Below, one piece after another: positions 14,930-24,510 of a DNA stretch of 42,889 nucleotides. The DNA comes from Flavobacteriaceae bacterium. Lineage in GTDB: Bacteria > Bacteroidota > Bacteroidia > Flavobacteriales > Flavobacteriaceae. Positions within the stretch are counted from its first letter, which is position 1. Each line of letters begins with the position of its first letter. The notes under the pieces are model-generated. The model was not told the origin of the DNA, made no database searches, and was given only the letters and a program-made list of their open reading frames with translations. The stretch is taken from assembly GCA_013042315.1 (NCBI GenBank), contig JABDQM010000074.1, forward strand, positions 1 to 42,889, given 5' to 3'. The translations under genes and the position numbers were made by a program.

Positions 14930-16591
14930 TTACTGAGTGGTTTCTCCGGGAGGCGGAGGCATTTTAAAGATAAACGGATCTGGTTGAGGGCTTATGGGCT
15001 CTAATTTTTTACCTTTAAAGGCCTCGTAATCCTCAGGGTATAAAGTACCTCTAAAAATCCCATATATAAAAGGTCCGGTGGGTTGTGCTTGAGATCCATC
15101 AGGTAATCTGTAGTCGTACACATAGGGATTCCAATATTCCCAGACGAGTTTGCCAATCTCATCAACTTCTATAAATCTACCCTGCTTGCCCTGTGTGATA
15201 AATGTATGTCCGTTTTTTAGCCGATGGGCCCCTGAAATAAAGGAGGAATACAGAGAATATTTATCCGGGGCAGTGTATGTCCAGTCGGGTGTTTTTGGTC
15301 CGAATACTCCATTCTCATTCGGCTCGTAAGTTGCGTTCTCTGAGAGGGGTATGGCCCATTCATGAACCGCTGAATAATTACCTACATCTCCGACGGAAAC
15401 ATTTAATTCGGGCGAGGGATTTCCTGCCAGTGCTGCCCACATGTTGGGAAGCTTGTTATCCGGATGAGGAATGTCGTTGTTGTAGACCATTAGATTCCCT
15501 TCTCCAGGGTATCCTTTGGGAATCCATTTACTGTCGTGTTGTCCATGAAGCATCTGATCTTCTTTGGTTCCCTTGCCGTAATTGGCAGGATTCCCCCAGC
15601 GATAGAGGAGTTCTCCTCCTAATCCGGAATTACCCCCTGAAGCAGTTCGGGCTTCTTCGGTGCTGGTACTGTGATCAATCACAAAGATTTCCCCATAGCC
15701 CGGTATACTGATGACAATCTGATCGAGTTCCGCATTATACGAGACGGCATTTGTATGAGTGATATCCGAACCCTGGTTGTCTACGGTCGCATTGGAGGTT
15801 ATAAACCCCATTTTTTTCATCTGATCAAGCCTTTCCTGTGTCATTGTGGGACCGGCCTCTTCGCTGGCTATATTGATGTTTATTTTTCTGGGATGTTCTG
15901 CGACAACACCGTAATTTTCTTTTTCAGGATCGAATTCCTGAACGAGGTGATCTTGCATTCTCCATTCCCAGACGATATTACCTCCCTTGGGCTTTACAGG
16001 TTCAATCTCAATAATCTTATCGAGCCATATTCCTGCTTTGGGAATATGTTGAGGATCCATGCCTGCGGCCTCAGCTTCTTCGGCACTTAAAGCATCATAG
16101 GAAATCGCGAGGATATTGCCGTTGGGCATTATTTCAATATCGTGATGAGTGAGGTACGTTTCACTGTAGTACTCAAAATCCCATAGAAGATTCCCCTCCC
16201 AGTCGTACTCCATTATTCTCCCCGATTGGCCCCCGGCAGCAAAAGTTGGGAAATTTTCATCGCGCTCCATCCGGATGAGATTTCCATTGGGCTGAAGATA
16301 AGAGTTCATGGAATTGAGGTCGGAATTCCAGCTGTGTACTACCTCTCCGTTTTTGTTGATCAAAAAGGTTTTTGTGCCGCTCGATGGTTCAAAAAGTACA
16401 TACCCTTCTGTATCCGCTTCCGAATTGTAAATCAGGCCCCTTTTAGCCATGACTCCCGTCATACTTCGGGTGTCATCGGGTTGCCATACTTTCACTTCCT
16501 CAACGGCTATCTCAGCCTTTTGAGGTGTGTCGGTTTTACATGAAATTAAGAGTAACAGGAATAAGGGAAAGGCAAAGGCTTTCAGTTTCAT
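14930..16591 (-). CDS. Lipoprotein aryl-sulfate sulfotransferase (ASST family)
   Basis: The 553-residue protein begins with a lipoprotein signal peptide (LLLLISC, lipid-modified Cys18). The mature part shows repeated beta-propeller strands with NG turns (INKNGEVVHSWN, LQPNGNLIRM, MPNGNILAIS, LKNGHTFITQG). Histidines in THHDIE (148-153), DITHTNAV (277-283) and LHGQHDSKWIP (348-358) match the ASST pattern, in which a histidine carries the sulfate intermediate. ASSTs move sulfate between phenolic esters without PAPS. It would sit in the periplasm or at the outer membrane. The downstream gene (24 nt) is a cytosolic PAPS-type sulfotransferase. No close homologue is identified, and the catalytic histidine cannot be assigned with certainty. 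Long antisense ORFs across it are shadows. Confidence 0.85.
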   Translation of the reverse strand: MKLKAFAFPLFLLLLISCKTDTPQKAEIAVEEVKVWQPDDTRSMTGVMAKRGLIYNSEADTEGYVLFEPSSGTKTFLINKNGEVVHSWNSDLNSMNSYLQPNGNLIRMERDENFPTFAAGGQSGRIMEYDWEGNLLWDFEYYSETYLTHHDIEIMPNGNILAISYDALSAEEAEAAGMDPQHIPKAGIWLDKIIEIEPVKPKGGNIVWEWRMQDHLVQEFDPEKENYGVVAEHPRKININIASEEAGPTMTQERLDQMKKMGFITSNATVDNQGSDITHTNAVSYNAELDQIVISIPGYGEIFVIDHSTSTEEARTASGGNSGLGGELLYRWGNPANYGKGTKEDQMLHGQHDSKWIPKGYPGEGNLMVYNNDIPHPDNKLPNMWAALAGNPSPELNVSVGDVGNYSAVHEWAIPLSENATYEPNENGVFGPKTPDWTYTAPDKYSLYSSFISGAHRLKNGHTFITQGKQGRFIEVDEIGKLVWEYWNPYVYDYRLPDGSQAQPTGPFIYGIFRGTLYPEDYEAFKGKKLEPISPQPDPFIFKMPPPPGETTQ

Positions 16592-16662
16592 AATGAGTTA
16601 GGTTGGTTGTAATCTGAAAGATACACTTTTTTCCTTTCGGAAATAGAATTAAATCAAACCTT

Positions 16663-17346
16663 CTAAACGGCTTTCTGAACCACTTCAAAAACCTTATTTC
16701 CGTCACATTTAAGTGTCTTGAAAGGATATTTCAGGATCAGGGCGTAATCATGGGTAGCCATAAGGATGGTACGGCCTGTTTTATTGATTTCCTGCAATAC
16801 TTTCATTACCTCCACACTGGTCTGAGGATCGAGATTCCCTGTGGGTTCATCTGCGAGAATAAGTTCGGGATCATTGAGTAGGGCTCTGGCAATAGCTATC
16901 CGTTGCTGTTCGCCCCCGGAAAGTTCATGAGGAAACTTAAATCCCTTTGTCTTCATACCCACTTTTTCGAGTACTTCCTCAATTTTGGCATTCATTTTGG
17001 CCGTGTCTTTCCATCCGGTAGCCCTGAGAACAAAAAGGAGGTTTTTGTGTATGTTTCTGTCCGGTAAAAGCTTAAAATCCTGGAATACCACGCCTAGTTT
17101 TCTCCTCAGGAAGGGAATGTTCTTTTCTTCAAGGGTTTTAAGATTGAATCCCACCACCCTGCCGTGCCCCTGCTTCAAAGGGAGATCGGCGTAGAGGGTC
17201 TTCATAAAGCTGCTCTTTCCACTTCCCGTTTTACCGATGAGGTAGACAAATTCGCCTTTCTTTACCTCGAGATTGATATCATTTAAGACCAAATTCTCTT
17301 TTTGGTAAACAGCAACTTCTTTTAAGCTCAATATGGGCTCTTCCAT
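16663..17346 (-). CDS. ftsE: Cell-division ABC ATPase FtsE
   Basis: The start is moved from 17406 to the ATG at 17346 ([14 protein letters not shown]), since the extra 20 residues are not part of the ABC fold. The 227-residue protein shows Walker [10 protein letters not shown] (38-46), Q-loop [13 protein letters not shown] (87-99), signature LSGGEQQR (142-149), Walker [13 protein letters not shown] (162-173) and switch His199. The FKLLPDR sequence is characteristic of FtsE. Role: with the membrane protein FtsX it forms a divisome complex that activates cell-wall hydrolysis. No ftsX is adjacent in this window. Divergent on the other side, 149 nt away, lies the TPR/beta-barrel pair. Confidence 0.93.
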   Translation of the reverse strand: MEEPILSLKEVAVYQKENLVLNDINLEVKKGEFVYLIGKTGSGKSSFMKTLYADLPLKQGHGRVVGFNLKTLEEKNIPFLRRKLGVVFQDFKLLPDRNIHKNLLFVLRATGWKDTAKMNAKIEEVLEKVGMKTKGFKFPHELSGGEQQRIAIARALLNDPELILADEPTGNLDPQTSVEVMKVLQEINKTGRTILMATHDYALILKYPFKTLKCDGNKVFEVVQKAV

Positions 17347-17495
17347 TGATTTTTTGTTGATATAAAAGTAATAAGTTCTGCAGGATAAAAAGTACGAGCC
17401 TCGCAAAAATCTTTTTCTTTGACCGGTTTATACTGCAAATCAATATTTCCCGTTACTAAGACAAATACGGTAATTCTCACGAGTTCTAGAACACT

Positions 17496-20400
17496 ATGTT
17501 AAAGAAAAAGACCGCTTTTACCCTCATGGCCCTTGGCCTGTTCTCAATGGCAATTGCTCAAGAATCTGTTATCTATACCCACGAAGACAGTGAGTACAAT
17601 CAAGCTCTGCAACTTTATAATAACAGTCAGTACCAGGCAGCCCAAACGCTTTTTGAGAAGGTAAAAGCAAGTACAGAAAACGAGGAAACTAAGGCAAACA
17701 GTGCCTATTACGCTGCTAATGCTGCCGTACGCCTCAACCAGATTGGTGCAGACCGATTAATGGAAGATTTTGTGGAAAATCATCCTACATCCACAAAAAG
17801 GGATGCTGCATTTTTAGACGTGGCCGATTATTATTTTGAAAATGGAAAATATCCCTACGCTCTCAAATGGTATAAAAAAGTAGAGCCGTATACTGTCCCA
17901 AAAAAAGACCGGGAACGATTTAACTTCAATTTGGGGTATTCTCTCTATTCCGCAAAAAAGCCTGAGGAGGCCAAGACCTATTTCAACAGCGTGTCTAATT
18001 CTATGGAATACGGTTCACAAGCCAAGTATTATCTCGGTTTTATTGCCTACCAGCAAGACGATTACGAAGGGGCAAGCGAAAGGTTTGATCAGATTACAGA
18101 CCAGGAATTGCTCGATGAAAACCTCTCCTATTTTCAGGCAGACCTGAACTTTAAGCTCGGTAATTTTGAAGAAGCTATTGCTTTGGGAAAAAAGCAGCTA
18201 CCAAATTCGGACAGGCAGGAAATTTCCGAACTCAACAAAATCATAGGCGAAAGTTATTTTAACCTGAAGCAATACAATGAGGCCATTCCCTATCTCGAAG
18301 CTTATCGCGGAAAGCGTGGAAAATGGAACAATACAGATTATTATCAGTTAGGGTATTGCTATTACCAACAACAAGACTACGCCAATGCCATCCTTCAATT
18401 TAACAACATCATTGGAGGTCAGAACAGTGTGGCCCAGAATGCGTATTACCATCTGGCTGAATGCTATCTGAAACTAGACAAGAAGCAGGAAGCACTCAAT
18501 GCCTTTAGGAATGCGTCACAAATGGATTTCTCTGCCGAAATAGAAAAAGACGCCCTTCTCAATTACGCCCGTCTGAGCTATGAGATTGGCAATGCCTATG
18601 AGCCGGTTACTCAGGTGCTTTCCACGTACCTCGATCGATATCCCAAAGACACTTATGTTCCTGAAATTCAGGAATTGCTTGTGGATTCCTATCTGACCTC
18701 GAGAAATTTTAAGGGGGCATTGGAATTGCTGGAAAAGAACAGGAATTACGCAAATAAAACGACCTACCAGAAAGTAGCTTTTTTCAGGGGGATGGAGTTA
18801 TTCCTCGAAGGAGATTATGCCGAAACAGTCGATGTCTTAGACAGGGCCATAAAAAGCGATGCTGACGCATTATTTACAGCCAGGGCCAGATATTGGAAAG
18901 CTGAAGCTAGCTTTTTACTCAATCGTTTTGATGAAGCTCTTGTAGAATACATCCGTTTTCAGCAAAGTCAGCTAGCCTCAAGTACCGCAGAATACAAGGA
19001 CCTGGACTACAATTTGGGATATACCTATTTCAAGCTAAAGGATTACAATTCGGCCATCCCGTATTTTGGAAGATATAAGTCGGGCACAGCAGCAAAGGAA
19101 AAGGTTGATGATGCTCTGGTACGGCTTGGCGACTGCTATTTTGCGACCAGTAAATACGACAGGGCTATTGATGCATATGCCGACTATATTGTCGGCAACG
19201 GAAGGGAAAAAGACTATGCAGCCTTCCAAAAAGCAGTCAGTTATGGGTTTACAGGTAGAAATTCGACCAAATTAGCAGAGCTCAATTCGTTTATTACAAC
19301 CTATCCCGCTTCCACCTTAAAAGACGACGTTCTTTTTGAACTTGGAAACTCCTATATACGTGAAAATAGGGAGCAGGAAGGCCTGAGGGCTTATGCAGAT
19401 TTGGTGAGCTCATACAGCGGCAGCAAATTGGTACCCCAGGCACTTCTCAGACAGGGATTAGTACATTACAACGCTAACCGCAACCAGGAGGCCTTAACTA
19501 AATTCAGTTCTGTTGTAGATAAATACCCAAATTCACAGGAGGCAATTCAGGCGGTAAATACAGCGAAGCTTGTATACATGGATATGGGCCGTGTAAATGA
19601 ATACGCAGCCTGGGTAAGAAATCTCGATTTTGTTGAAGTTTCAGACGCAGAATTGGATAACGCCACCTTTGAATCTGCGGAAAAACAAGACATTGAAGGA
19701 AGGACAGCCGCTGCAATTCGCGGTTATGAGACTTACATTTCAGATTTTCCTTCCGGCCTGCATATTGTCGATGCCCATTTTAAGCTGGCACAACTGTACT
19801 TTTCTGAGGGAAACCAGGAGAAAGCATTGACTTCCTTTACCTATGTGGCAGACCGGGGAGGAAGCGAGTATTACGAACAGGCATTAACTCGGGTTTGTGA
19901 ACTCTTATTGGCCAAAGAAGACGTGGCTGCAGCTATGGAATATTTGAGTAGGTTGGAGGAATCCGCTGATATAACGCAGAACAGAACATATGCCAGGCAG
20001 AATCTGATGAAGGGATATTACGAGCAAAAGAATTACGGAAAAACACTGGAGTACGCAGAAAAGGTATTGAATTCAGAAGGAATTGACGACCGTATCAAGA
20101 GCGATGCAAACATTATGATTGCCAGATCGGCCATGAGTACATCTGATGAAATTACTGCGGAAGAGGCCTACGGAAAAGTCCTGAAGATCGCCTCCGGATC
20201 ATTGGCTGCCGAAGCCCTGTATTTCGACGCCTATTTTAAACAGAAAAAGGGAGCCTTAGAAAAGAGCAATATTTCAGTTCAGAAATTGGCCAGAGAATAT
20301 GCCATTTACAAAGAATGGGGAGGGAAGGGGTTAATTGTAATGGCCCAGAATTTCTACGCTTTAGGGGATGCTTTTCAGGCAACATATATTTTGGAGAGCG

Positions 20401-20516
20401 TAATCTCGAATTTCAGTCAGTTCCCTGAGATAGAATCAAAGGCCAGGCAGGAACTGGCGCTTATTAAGTCTAAAGAGGCCGAAAAAAATGCATCAGTTGA
20501 TACAGGGGAGAATTAA
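17496..20516 (+). CDS. Large exported tetratricopeptide-repeat protein
   Basis: The 1006-residue protein has a signal peptide (about 1-21, ending SMAIAQ) and is otherwise made of TPR-like helical repeats across nearly its full length. Examples: YNQALQLYNNSQYQAAQTLFEKVKA, YSLYSAKKPEEAKTYFNSV, YQLGYCYYQQQDYANAILQFNNII, and LVRLGDCYFATSKYDRAIDAYADYI. It is therefore probably a periplasmic or outer-membrane-associated scaffold that binds partner proteins. It has no enzymatic motif and no lipobox. The outer-membrane barrel gene starts 16 nt after its stop, which indicates an operon and suggests the two proteins work together at the envelope. ftsE is divergent upstream. It matches no characterised TPR protein that I can name. 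Confidence 0.88.
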   Translation: MLKKKTAFTLMALGLFSMAIAQESVIYTHEDSEYNQALQLYNNSQYQAAQTLFEKVKASTENEETKANSAYYAANAAVRLNQIGADRLMEDFVENHPTSTKRDAAFLDVADYYFENGKYPYALKWYKKVEPYTVPKKDRERFNFNLGYSLYSAKKPEEAKTYFNSVSNSMEYGSQAKYYLGFIAYQQDDYEGASERFDQITDQELLDENLSYFQADLNFKLGNFEEAIALGKKQLPNSDRQEISELNKIIGESYFNLKQYNEAIPYLEAYRGKRGKWNNTDYYQLGYCYYQQQDYANAILQFNNIIGGQNSVAQNAYYHLAECYLKLDKKQEALNAFRNASQMDFSAEIEKDALLNYARLSYEIGNAYEPVTQVLSTYLDRYPKDTYVPEIQELLVDSYLTSRNFKGALELLEKNRNYANKTTYQKVAFFRGMELFLEGDYAETVDVLDRAIKSDADALFTARARYWKAEASFLLNRFDEALVEYIRFQQSQLASSTAEYKDLDYNLGYTYFKLKDYNSAIPYFGRYKSGTAAKEKVDDALVRLGDCYFATSKYDRAIDAYADYIVGNGREKDYAAFQKAVSYGFTGRNSTKLAELNSFITTYPASTLKDDVLFELGNSYIRENREQEGLRAYADLVSSYSGSKLVPQALLRQGLVHYNANRNQEALTKFSSVVDKYPNSQEAIQAVNTAKLVYMDMGRVNEYAAWVRNLDFVEVSDAELDNATFESAEKQDIEGRTAAAIRGYETYISDFPSGLHIVDAHFKLAQLYFSEGNQEKALTSFTYVADRGGSEYYEQALTRVCELLLAKEDVAAAMEYLSRLEESADITQNRTYARQNLMKGYYEQKNYGKTLEYAEKVLNSEGIDDRIKSDANIMIARSAMSTSDEITAEEAYGKVLKIASGSLAAEALYFDAYFKQKKGALEKSNISVQKLAREYAIYKEWGGKGLIVMAQNFYALGDAFQATYILESVISNFSQFPEIESKARQELALIKSKEAEKNASVDTGEN

Positions 20517-20532
20517 ACAAAGTACAGGTCGT

Positions 20533-22281
20533 ATGTCAAGGAATTTAATCATTGTATTGTGTTTTCTTTTATGCTTTGGCCTGAGTATTTCAGCTCAGGA
20601 AAAGGATCTGGGAACGGAGACGGTTACGGTAGTAAAACCCTATTCTCCAACGGTTTCTGACGCCTTTAAGATCAAATCGGTGCCTCTTCTCAACGATTCT
20701 GTAATCCAATCCAAAAAGCAAATCAAATACAGTATTTTTTCGGTCCCTGTGGCTTCCACCTTCGTTCCCGCCAAGGGAAAAGCTGCCACTGTACAAAAGG
20801 CTGCTCCTGAAAAATTATTCAATTCTTCGGTTTCCATGGGCTTGGGAAATTTTAATAATGCCCTTTTGGATGTTTACACCAGCAGGGATATCGACAGGGG
20901 GAATCAGCGGATCGATGTAGGCGTCAACCATTTCTCTTCTAGAGGAGATCTCGATTTTACTCCTCTTGATACCGATTTCTACAATACGGACATAGATGCT
21001 GCATACTCCAATAGGAGTCGCGATGGTGATTGGGGTATTTCCCTTGGGGCGCAACACAAACTTTACAACTGGTACGGCCTTCCTGAAGGGGTATTCGATG
21101 AGGCAGTGATCGCGGGGATTGATGAGCAACAACAGTATTTCGGGGCGGAATTAGGAGCACAGTTCCAACAGGAAAATGCAGTTTTAAGTCAGGGAGGGAT
21201 TAGCTTTAAAAGATTCTGGGATGAGGTCGAATCCGGTGAGAATAGAGCTATTCTTACAACAGTACTCGATTTTCCCTTGAGTCAGGAATCCTTTGCACTA
21301 GGCCTCAAAGCAGACTACGTGAGTGGGGAGTTTGCCAATGCCGATGTGAACAATACTGCAAATACACAAGGTATTTCGTATTCTCAATTTCAGGTCGGAC
21401 TCAACCCCAGTATTCTAATTGAGAAGGATGAACTGAGTATCAGGCTGGGGGCAAACCTCGTTTATGGGATGGATATGGAGAACAGTGAAGGGAATTTCTA
21501 CATCTACCCTCAGGTGACGGCTTCGTATAAGCTACTGGATGAGATTGTGATTGTATACGGTGGGGTGAGCGGACAATTAGATCAGAATTCCTATGCTGAT
21601 TTTGTCAACGAGAACCCATTTGTATCTCCTACTTTGCTTATTCAGCCTACAGACCAACAATACAATGCTGAACTAGGATTTAAGGGGCAGCTATTTCCTA
21701 ATCTCAGTTATAACGTCAGGGGATCATACAAAGCTGAAAATCGCAAGCCGCTTTTTAAGTTAAATCCACAAAATGATTTTAGGGATGATGAAAAGGGCTA
21801 TACCTACGGCAACTCTTTTGAATTGTTTTATGACGATGTAAAAACTCTTGGGATTTTTGGGGAACTCAATCTCGATATCAGTCGGAATTTCAGCCTGGGG
21901 ATCAATGCCTCGGTTTCTGAGTACGATACAGAAACAGACAATCCGGCATGGAATTTACCTAATTTGAAAGGATCACTGTTTATGGACTATCAGATAGATG
22001 AACACTGGTTTATGGGGGCAAATCTTTTTTATGTGGGTGAAAGGGAAGATCTCAGTTCTGTGGTTATTCCCAATGCACAGCCTTCTGAATACCCGGCAAG
22101 TGTCCTTACGCTGAATGCCTATTTTGATGCCAATGCGCATCTGGGTTACCGACTCAGTAATCAGCTTTCCATTTATGCAAAAGCGAGTAATCTTGCTAAT
22201 AATGACTATCAGCGATGGGCTAATTTCAGGGTTCAGAGCTTGCAAATCCTGGCAGGAGTCACCTATAAATTTGATTTCTAG
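20533..22281 (+). CDS. Plug-less TonB-receptor-like outer-membrane beta-barrel protein
   Basis: The start is moved from 20488 to the ATG at 20533, because the earlier one overlaps the TPR gene and the later start gives a clean signal peptide (MSRNLIIVLCFLLCFGLSISAQ). The 582-residue protein has a short N-terminal segment ETVTVVKPYSPTVSDAFKIKSVP that recalls a TonB-receptor leader but lacks a full plug domain. A barrel follows, with many alternating strands (VSMGLGNFNNALLDVY, DWGISLGAQHKLYNWYG, LSIYAKASNLANNDYQRW). It ends in VTYKFDF with the C-terminal Phe typical of outer-membrane proteins. Ligand and partner are unknown. It lies 16 nt after the TPR gene, probably in one operon. Confidence 0.87.
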   Translation: MSRNLIIVLCFLLCFGLSISAQEKDLGTETVTVVKPYSPTVSDAFKIKSVPLLNDSVIQSKKQIKYSIFSVPVASTFVPAKGKAATVQKAAPEKLFNSSVSMGLGNFNNALLDVYTSRDIDRGNQRIDVGVNHFSSRGDLDFTPLDTDFYNTDIDAAYSNRSRDGDWGISLGAQHKLYNWYGLPEGVFDEAVIAGIDEQQQYFGAELGAQFQQENAVLSQGGISFKRFWDEVESGENRAILTTVLDFPLSQESFALGLKADYVSGEFANADVNNTANTQGISYSQFQVGLNPSILIEKDELSIRLGANLVYGMDMENSEGNFYIYPQVTASYKLLDEIVIVYGGVSGQLDQNSYADFVNENPFVSPTLLIQPTDQQYNAELGFKGQLFPNLSYNVRGSYKAENRKPLFKLNPQNDFRDDEKGYTYGNSFELFYDDVKTLGIFGELNLDISRNFSLGINASVSEYDTETDNPAWNLPNLKGSLFMDYQIDEHWFMGANLFYVGEREDLSSVVIPNAQPSEYPASVLTLNAYFDANAHLGYRLSNQLSIYAKASNLANNDYQRWANFRVQSLQILAGVTYKFDF

Positions 22282-22434
22282 ATCTTTAAGAAACAAGAAT
22301 TCAGGTGAATTGTTCGTTCTTAAATTCGTGATATAGCCCTAATTCTAATCCTTTTAACGAAGGGTGCAGGTCTGTGGCTGTTTAAAATGCCGGCTTTTCC
22401 TAAATTTATAGATAGGTAACCGGAATGATTTCGA

Positions 22435-23544
22435 ATGCGGAAGTACAGATACTTATCGAGTTTATATATAATCTTTCTCAGTCTCTGCATGTGCAGCGCT
22501 CAGAACCTCGTAGTTAATCCCAGTTTTGAAGAACACACTTCCTGCCCCAAAAAGCTAGGGAATTTTAATTCAGATGTGGTGGGGTGGAACACCCCCTCCC
22601 TGGGCTCCACAGATTATTTTCACGCTTGCAGTGAAGCGATGGGAACACCAAAAAATTTCAATGGCACTCAGATTGCTGATTTTGGTGAGGGTTATGCCGG
22701 ATTTTATCTGTACGCTCCTAATGACTACAGGGAGTATATGCAGGCAAAACTGACAGCATCCTTAATGAAGGACGAAGTGTACGAACTGAGTTTCTTTGTG
22801 AGTTTGGCAGAGCGGTCCGACTTTGCTGTAAATCAATTTGGGGTGGTCTTTTCAGAGAAGCCATTGAGCTTCGAGATTAAAAAGGAAATGTCCAAAAGGC
22901 ATCTGTACTCCGATGTTGATAATGAATTTACATACCAGGAAATAGGATATTCCCATTTTGCGAATGACAAAAAAAAGTGGATGTTGGTCTCCACTACTTA
23001 CACGGCAAAAGGAAATGAAGAGTACATGACGCTTGGGAATTTTAAAAACAATGCGCGAACTCGAAAATTCCTAATCAAAAAAGGAGCCAAACAAGGGGCG
23101 TATTACTATGTGGATATGGTTTCCCTGATCTCGAAGAATTCTCAGTTGGCGGGAGCTGTTACTCCTGATATTGCAAAAGATGGACCCCCAAGTCTCAATA
23201 CACCACATCTCTTTCAGCACGTTTTATTCGACTTTGATAAATATCTACTTTTGGATTCGGCGAAAGCCTACTTAAAAGAAACCTATGCGTTTCTTGTTGA
23301 GGATCCCAGTCTAAACATCATTATTCATGGTCATACCGATGATATTGGCCTCGCTTCCTACAATATGAAGTTATCAGGAAATCGGTGTAAAGCTGTAGTG
23401 GACTATTTTACAGAACTTGGGCTTTCTCATGAGCGTATCTCCTGGAAAGGGCACGGCGGAAACCTGCCTGTTGCCGACAATGCCACCGCTGAAGGGAGAC
23501 AGCAAAACAGACGAGTGGAATTCATCCTTACCAAGATGGAGTGA
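22435..23544 (+). CDS. OmpA-family protein with N-terminal beta-sandwich domain
   Basis: The 369-residue protein starts with a signal peptide (about 1-22, LSLCMCSAQ). Residues about 23-235 form a domain beginning NLVVNPSFEEHTSCP, a carbohydrate-binding-like beta-sandwich often found in Bacteroidota surface proteins. The C-terminal 110 residues are an OmpA-like peptidoglycan-binding domain with HVLFDFDKYLLLDSAKAYLK, IHGHTDDIG and LSGNRCKAVVDYF, including the Asp and Arg used for binding diaminopimelate. The protein probably anchors an outer-membrane or surface domain to the cell wall. It stands 153 nt after the barrel gene, with an imperfect hairpin in the gap. No lipobox is seen, so it is a soluble or membrane-inserted envelope protein. 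Confidence 0.87.
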   Translation: MRKYRYLSSLYIIFLSLCMCSAQNLVVNPSFEEHTSCPKKLGNFNSDVVGWNTPSLGSTDYFHACSEAMGTPKNFNGTQIADFGEGYAGFYLYAPNDYREYMQAKLTASLMKDEVYELSFFVSLAERSDFAVNQFGVVFSEKPLSFEIKKEMSKRHLYSDVDNEFTYQEIGYSHFANDKKKWMLVSTTYTAKGNEEYMTLGNFKNNARTRKFLIKKGAKQGAYYYVDMVSLISKNSQLAGAVTPDIAKDGPPSLNTPHLFQHVLFDFDKYLLLDSAKAYLKETYAFLVEDPSLNIIIHGHTDDIGLASYNMKLSGNRCKAVVDYFTELGLSHERISWKGHGGNLPVADNATAEGRQQNRRVEFILTKME

Positions 23545-23666
23545 GGGTAGGCATGTTTGTCTATCTGAAGATGGCATATTTTGACTTTACGCATGCTAGT
23601 TGTGCGGGCAGATGTTATTTTACTTATTAATTACCACAGAATGCCGACCTTTACAAAAAACAATAT

Positions 23667-24428
23667 ATGGATCTCAATTTAGCCGTATTAATAGACGGGG
23701 ATAACATTCCCTCAGCCTATGTAAAGGAAATGATGGAGGAGATTGCGAAATACGGCAATCCTACTATTAAGAGGATTTACGGCGACTGGACCAACCCGCG
23801 TCTGGGTAAATGGAAGAATGTTTTGCTGGAGAATGCCATAACACCCATTCAGCAGTACGGGTATACAGCAGGAAAAAATGCCACAGATTCGGCAATGATC
23901 ATCGATGCTATGGATATTTTGTATTCCGGGAAGGTCAATGGTTTTTGTTTGGTGAGCAGCGATAGCGATTTTACCCGTTTGGCCACCCGACTAAGAGAGG
24001 CGGGAATGTTGGTTTTTGGGATAGGAGAGAAAAAAACACCCAATCCGTTTATAGTGGCCTGTGATAAATTTATCTACATAGAGATCCTGAAAAAACAATC
24101 AGAGGAGAACACGGTCGACACCGAAGGGAGCAAGCCCGGAAGAAAGAGTGGTGTAGACAAAATCACTCGCAAAGACATTCAGCTTATCATGGATACGGTT
24201 GACGATGTGGCCGACGATGACGGTTGGGCTTTTCTTGGGGATGTTGGGAGTCTGCTGCAGAAAAAACAACCCAATTTTGATTCGAGGAATTACGGTTATC
24301 AGAAACTCACTCCGCTGATCAGTGCCTTGGGTGAATTCGAAATAGAGCGACGTGAAGATGCCAAAGGGAGAAAGAAACTGATCTATGTGAAGATCAAAGA
24401 GAACAAAGGCAAAAGCTCCAGAAAATAG
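23667..24428 (+). CDS. NYN-domain (LabA-like) protein with C-terminal OST-HTH/LOTUS-like domain
   Basis: The 253-residue cytosolic protein opens with the NYN/PIN-like nuclease pattern: LAVLIDGDNIPSAYVKEMMEEIAKYG (5-30), KNATDSAMIIDAMDILYSGKVNGFCLVSSDSDFTRLATRLREAG (about 71-114). The conserved Asp residues (DGDN, TD, SDSDF) correspond to the metal-binding acidic cluster. Residues about 160-245 look like an OST-HTH/LOTUS domain (DDDGWAFLGDVGSLLQKKQPNFDSRNYGYQKLTPLISAL), a winged-helix fold that binds RNA in other proteins. The combination suggests an RNA-processing or RNA-binding role, but no specific substrate is known. It is single-gene, between the OmpA and amidohydrolase genes, with no promoter motif found. 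Confidence 0.87.
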   Translation: MDLNLAVLIDGDNIPSAYVKEMMEEIAKYGNPTIKRIYGDWTNPRLGKWKNVLLENAITPIQQYGYTAGKNATDSAMIIDAMDILYSGKVNGFCLVSSDSDFTRLATRLREAGMLVFGIGEKKTPNPFIVACDKFIYIEILKKQSEENTVDTEGSKPGRKSGVDKITRKDIQLIMDTVDDVADDDGWAFLGDVGSLLQKKQPNFDSRNYGYQKLTPLISALGEFEIERREDAKGRKKLIYVKIKENKGKSSRK

Positions 24429-24469
24429 CCCGGGAATAAAACTTCACTTTCCGATTTGCTGGATTTCAC

Positions 24470-24477
24470 TATTTTTG
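24470..24477 (+). promoter_or_regulatory. Possible -7 promoter element for the amidohydrolase gene
   Basis: TATTTTTG matches TAnnTTTG 49 nt upstream of the ATG at 24527. No TTG is found at the normal -33 spacing (the nearest TTTG is only 11 nt away). Confidence 0.35.
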
Positions 24478-24494
24478 GTCAGCTTTCAAAAAAT

Positions 24495-24510
24495 GTGGGC
24501 CCGGCCCCAC
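24495..24510 (+). repeat. GC-rich hairpin in the amidohydrolase leader
   Basis: GTGGGCCCGGCCCCAC is a near-palindrome (GTGGG/CCCAC stem) in an otherwise AT-rich leader, 16 nt before the start codon. It could affect translation; nothing shows that it does. Confidence 0.5.

Noticed and set aside
15277-15711. 144-residue plus-strand ORF (and 15671-16090) within the ASST gene
   Set aside because: Antisense shadow; the minus-strand frame has a lipobox and family motifs.
22282-22434. Imperfect hairpin CAAGAATTCAGGTGAATTG as terminator of the barrel gene
   Set aside because: The stem is short and mismatched with no T-run, so it was not listed as a terminator.
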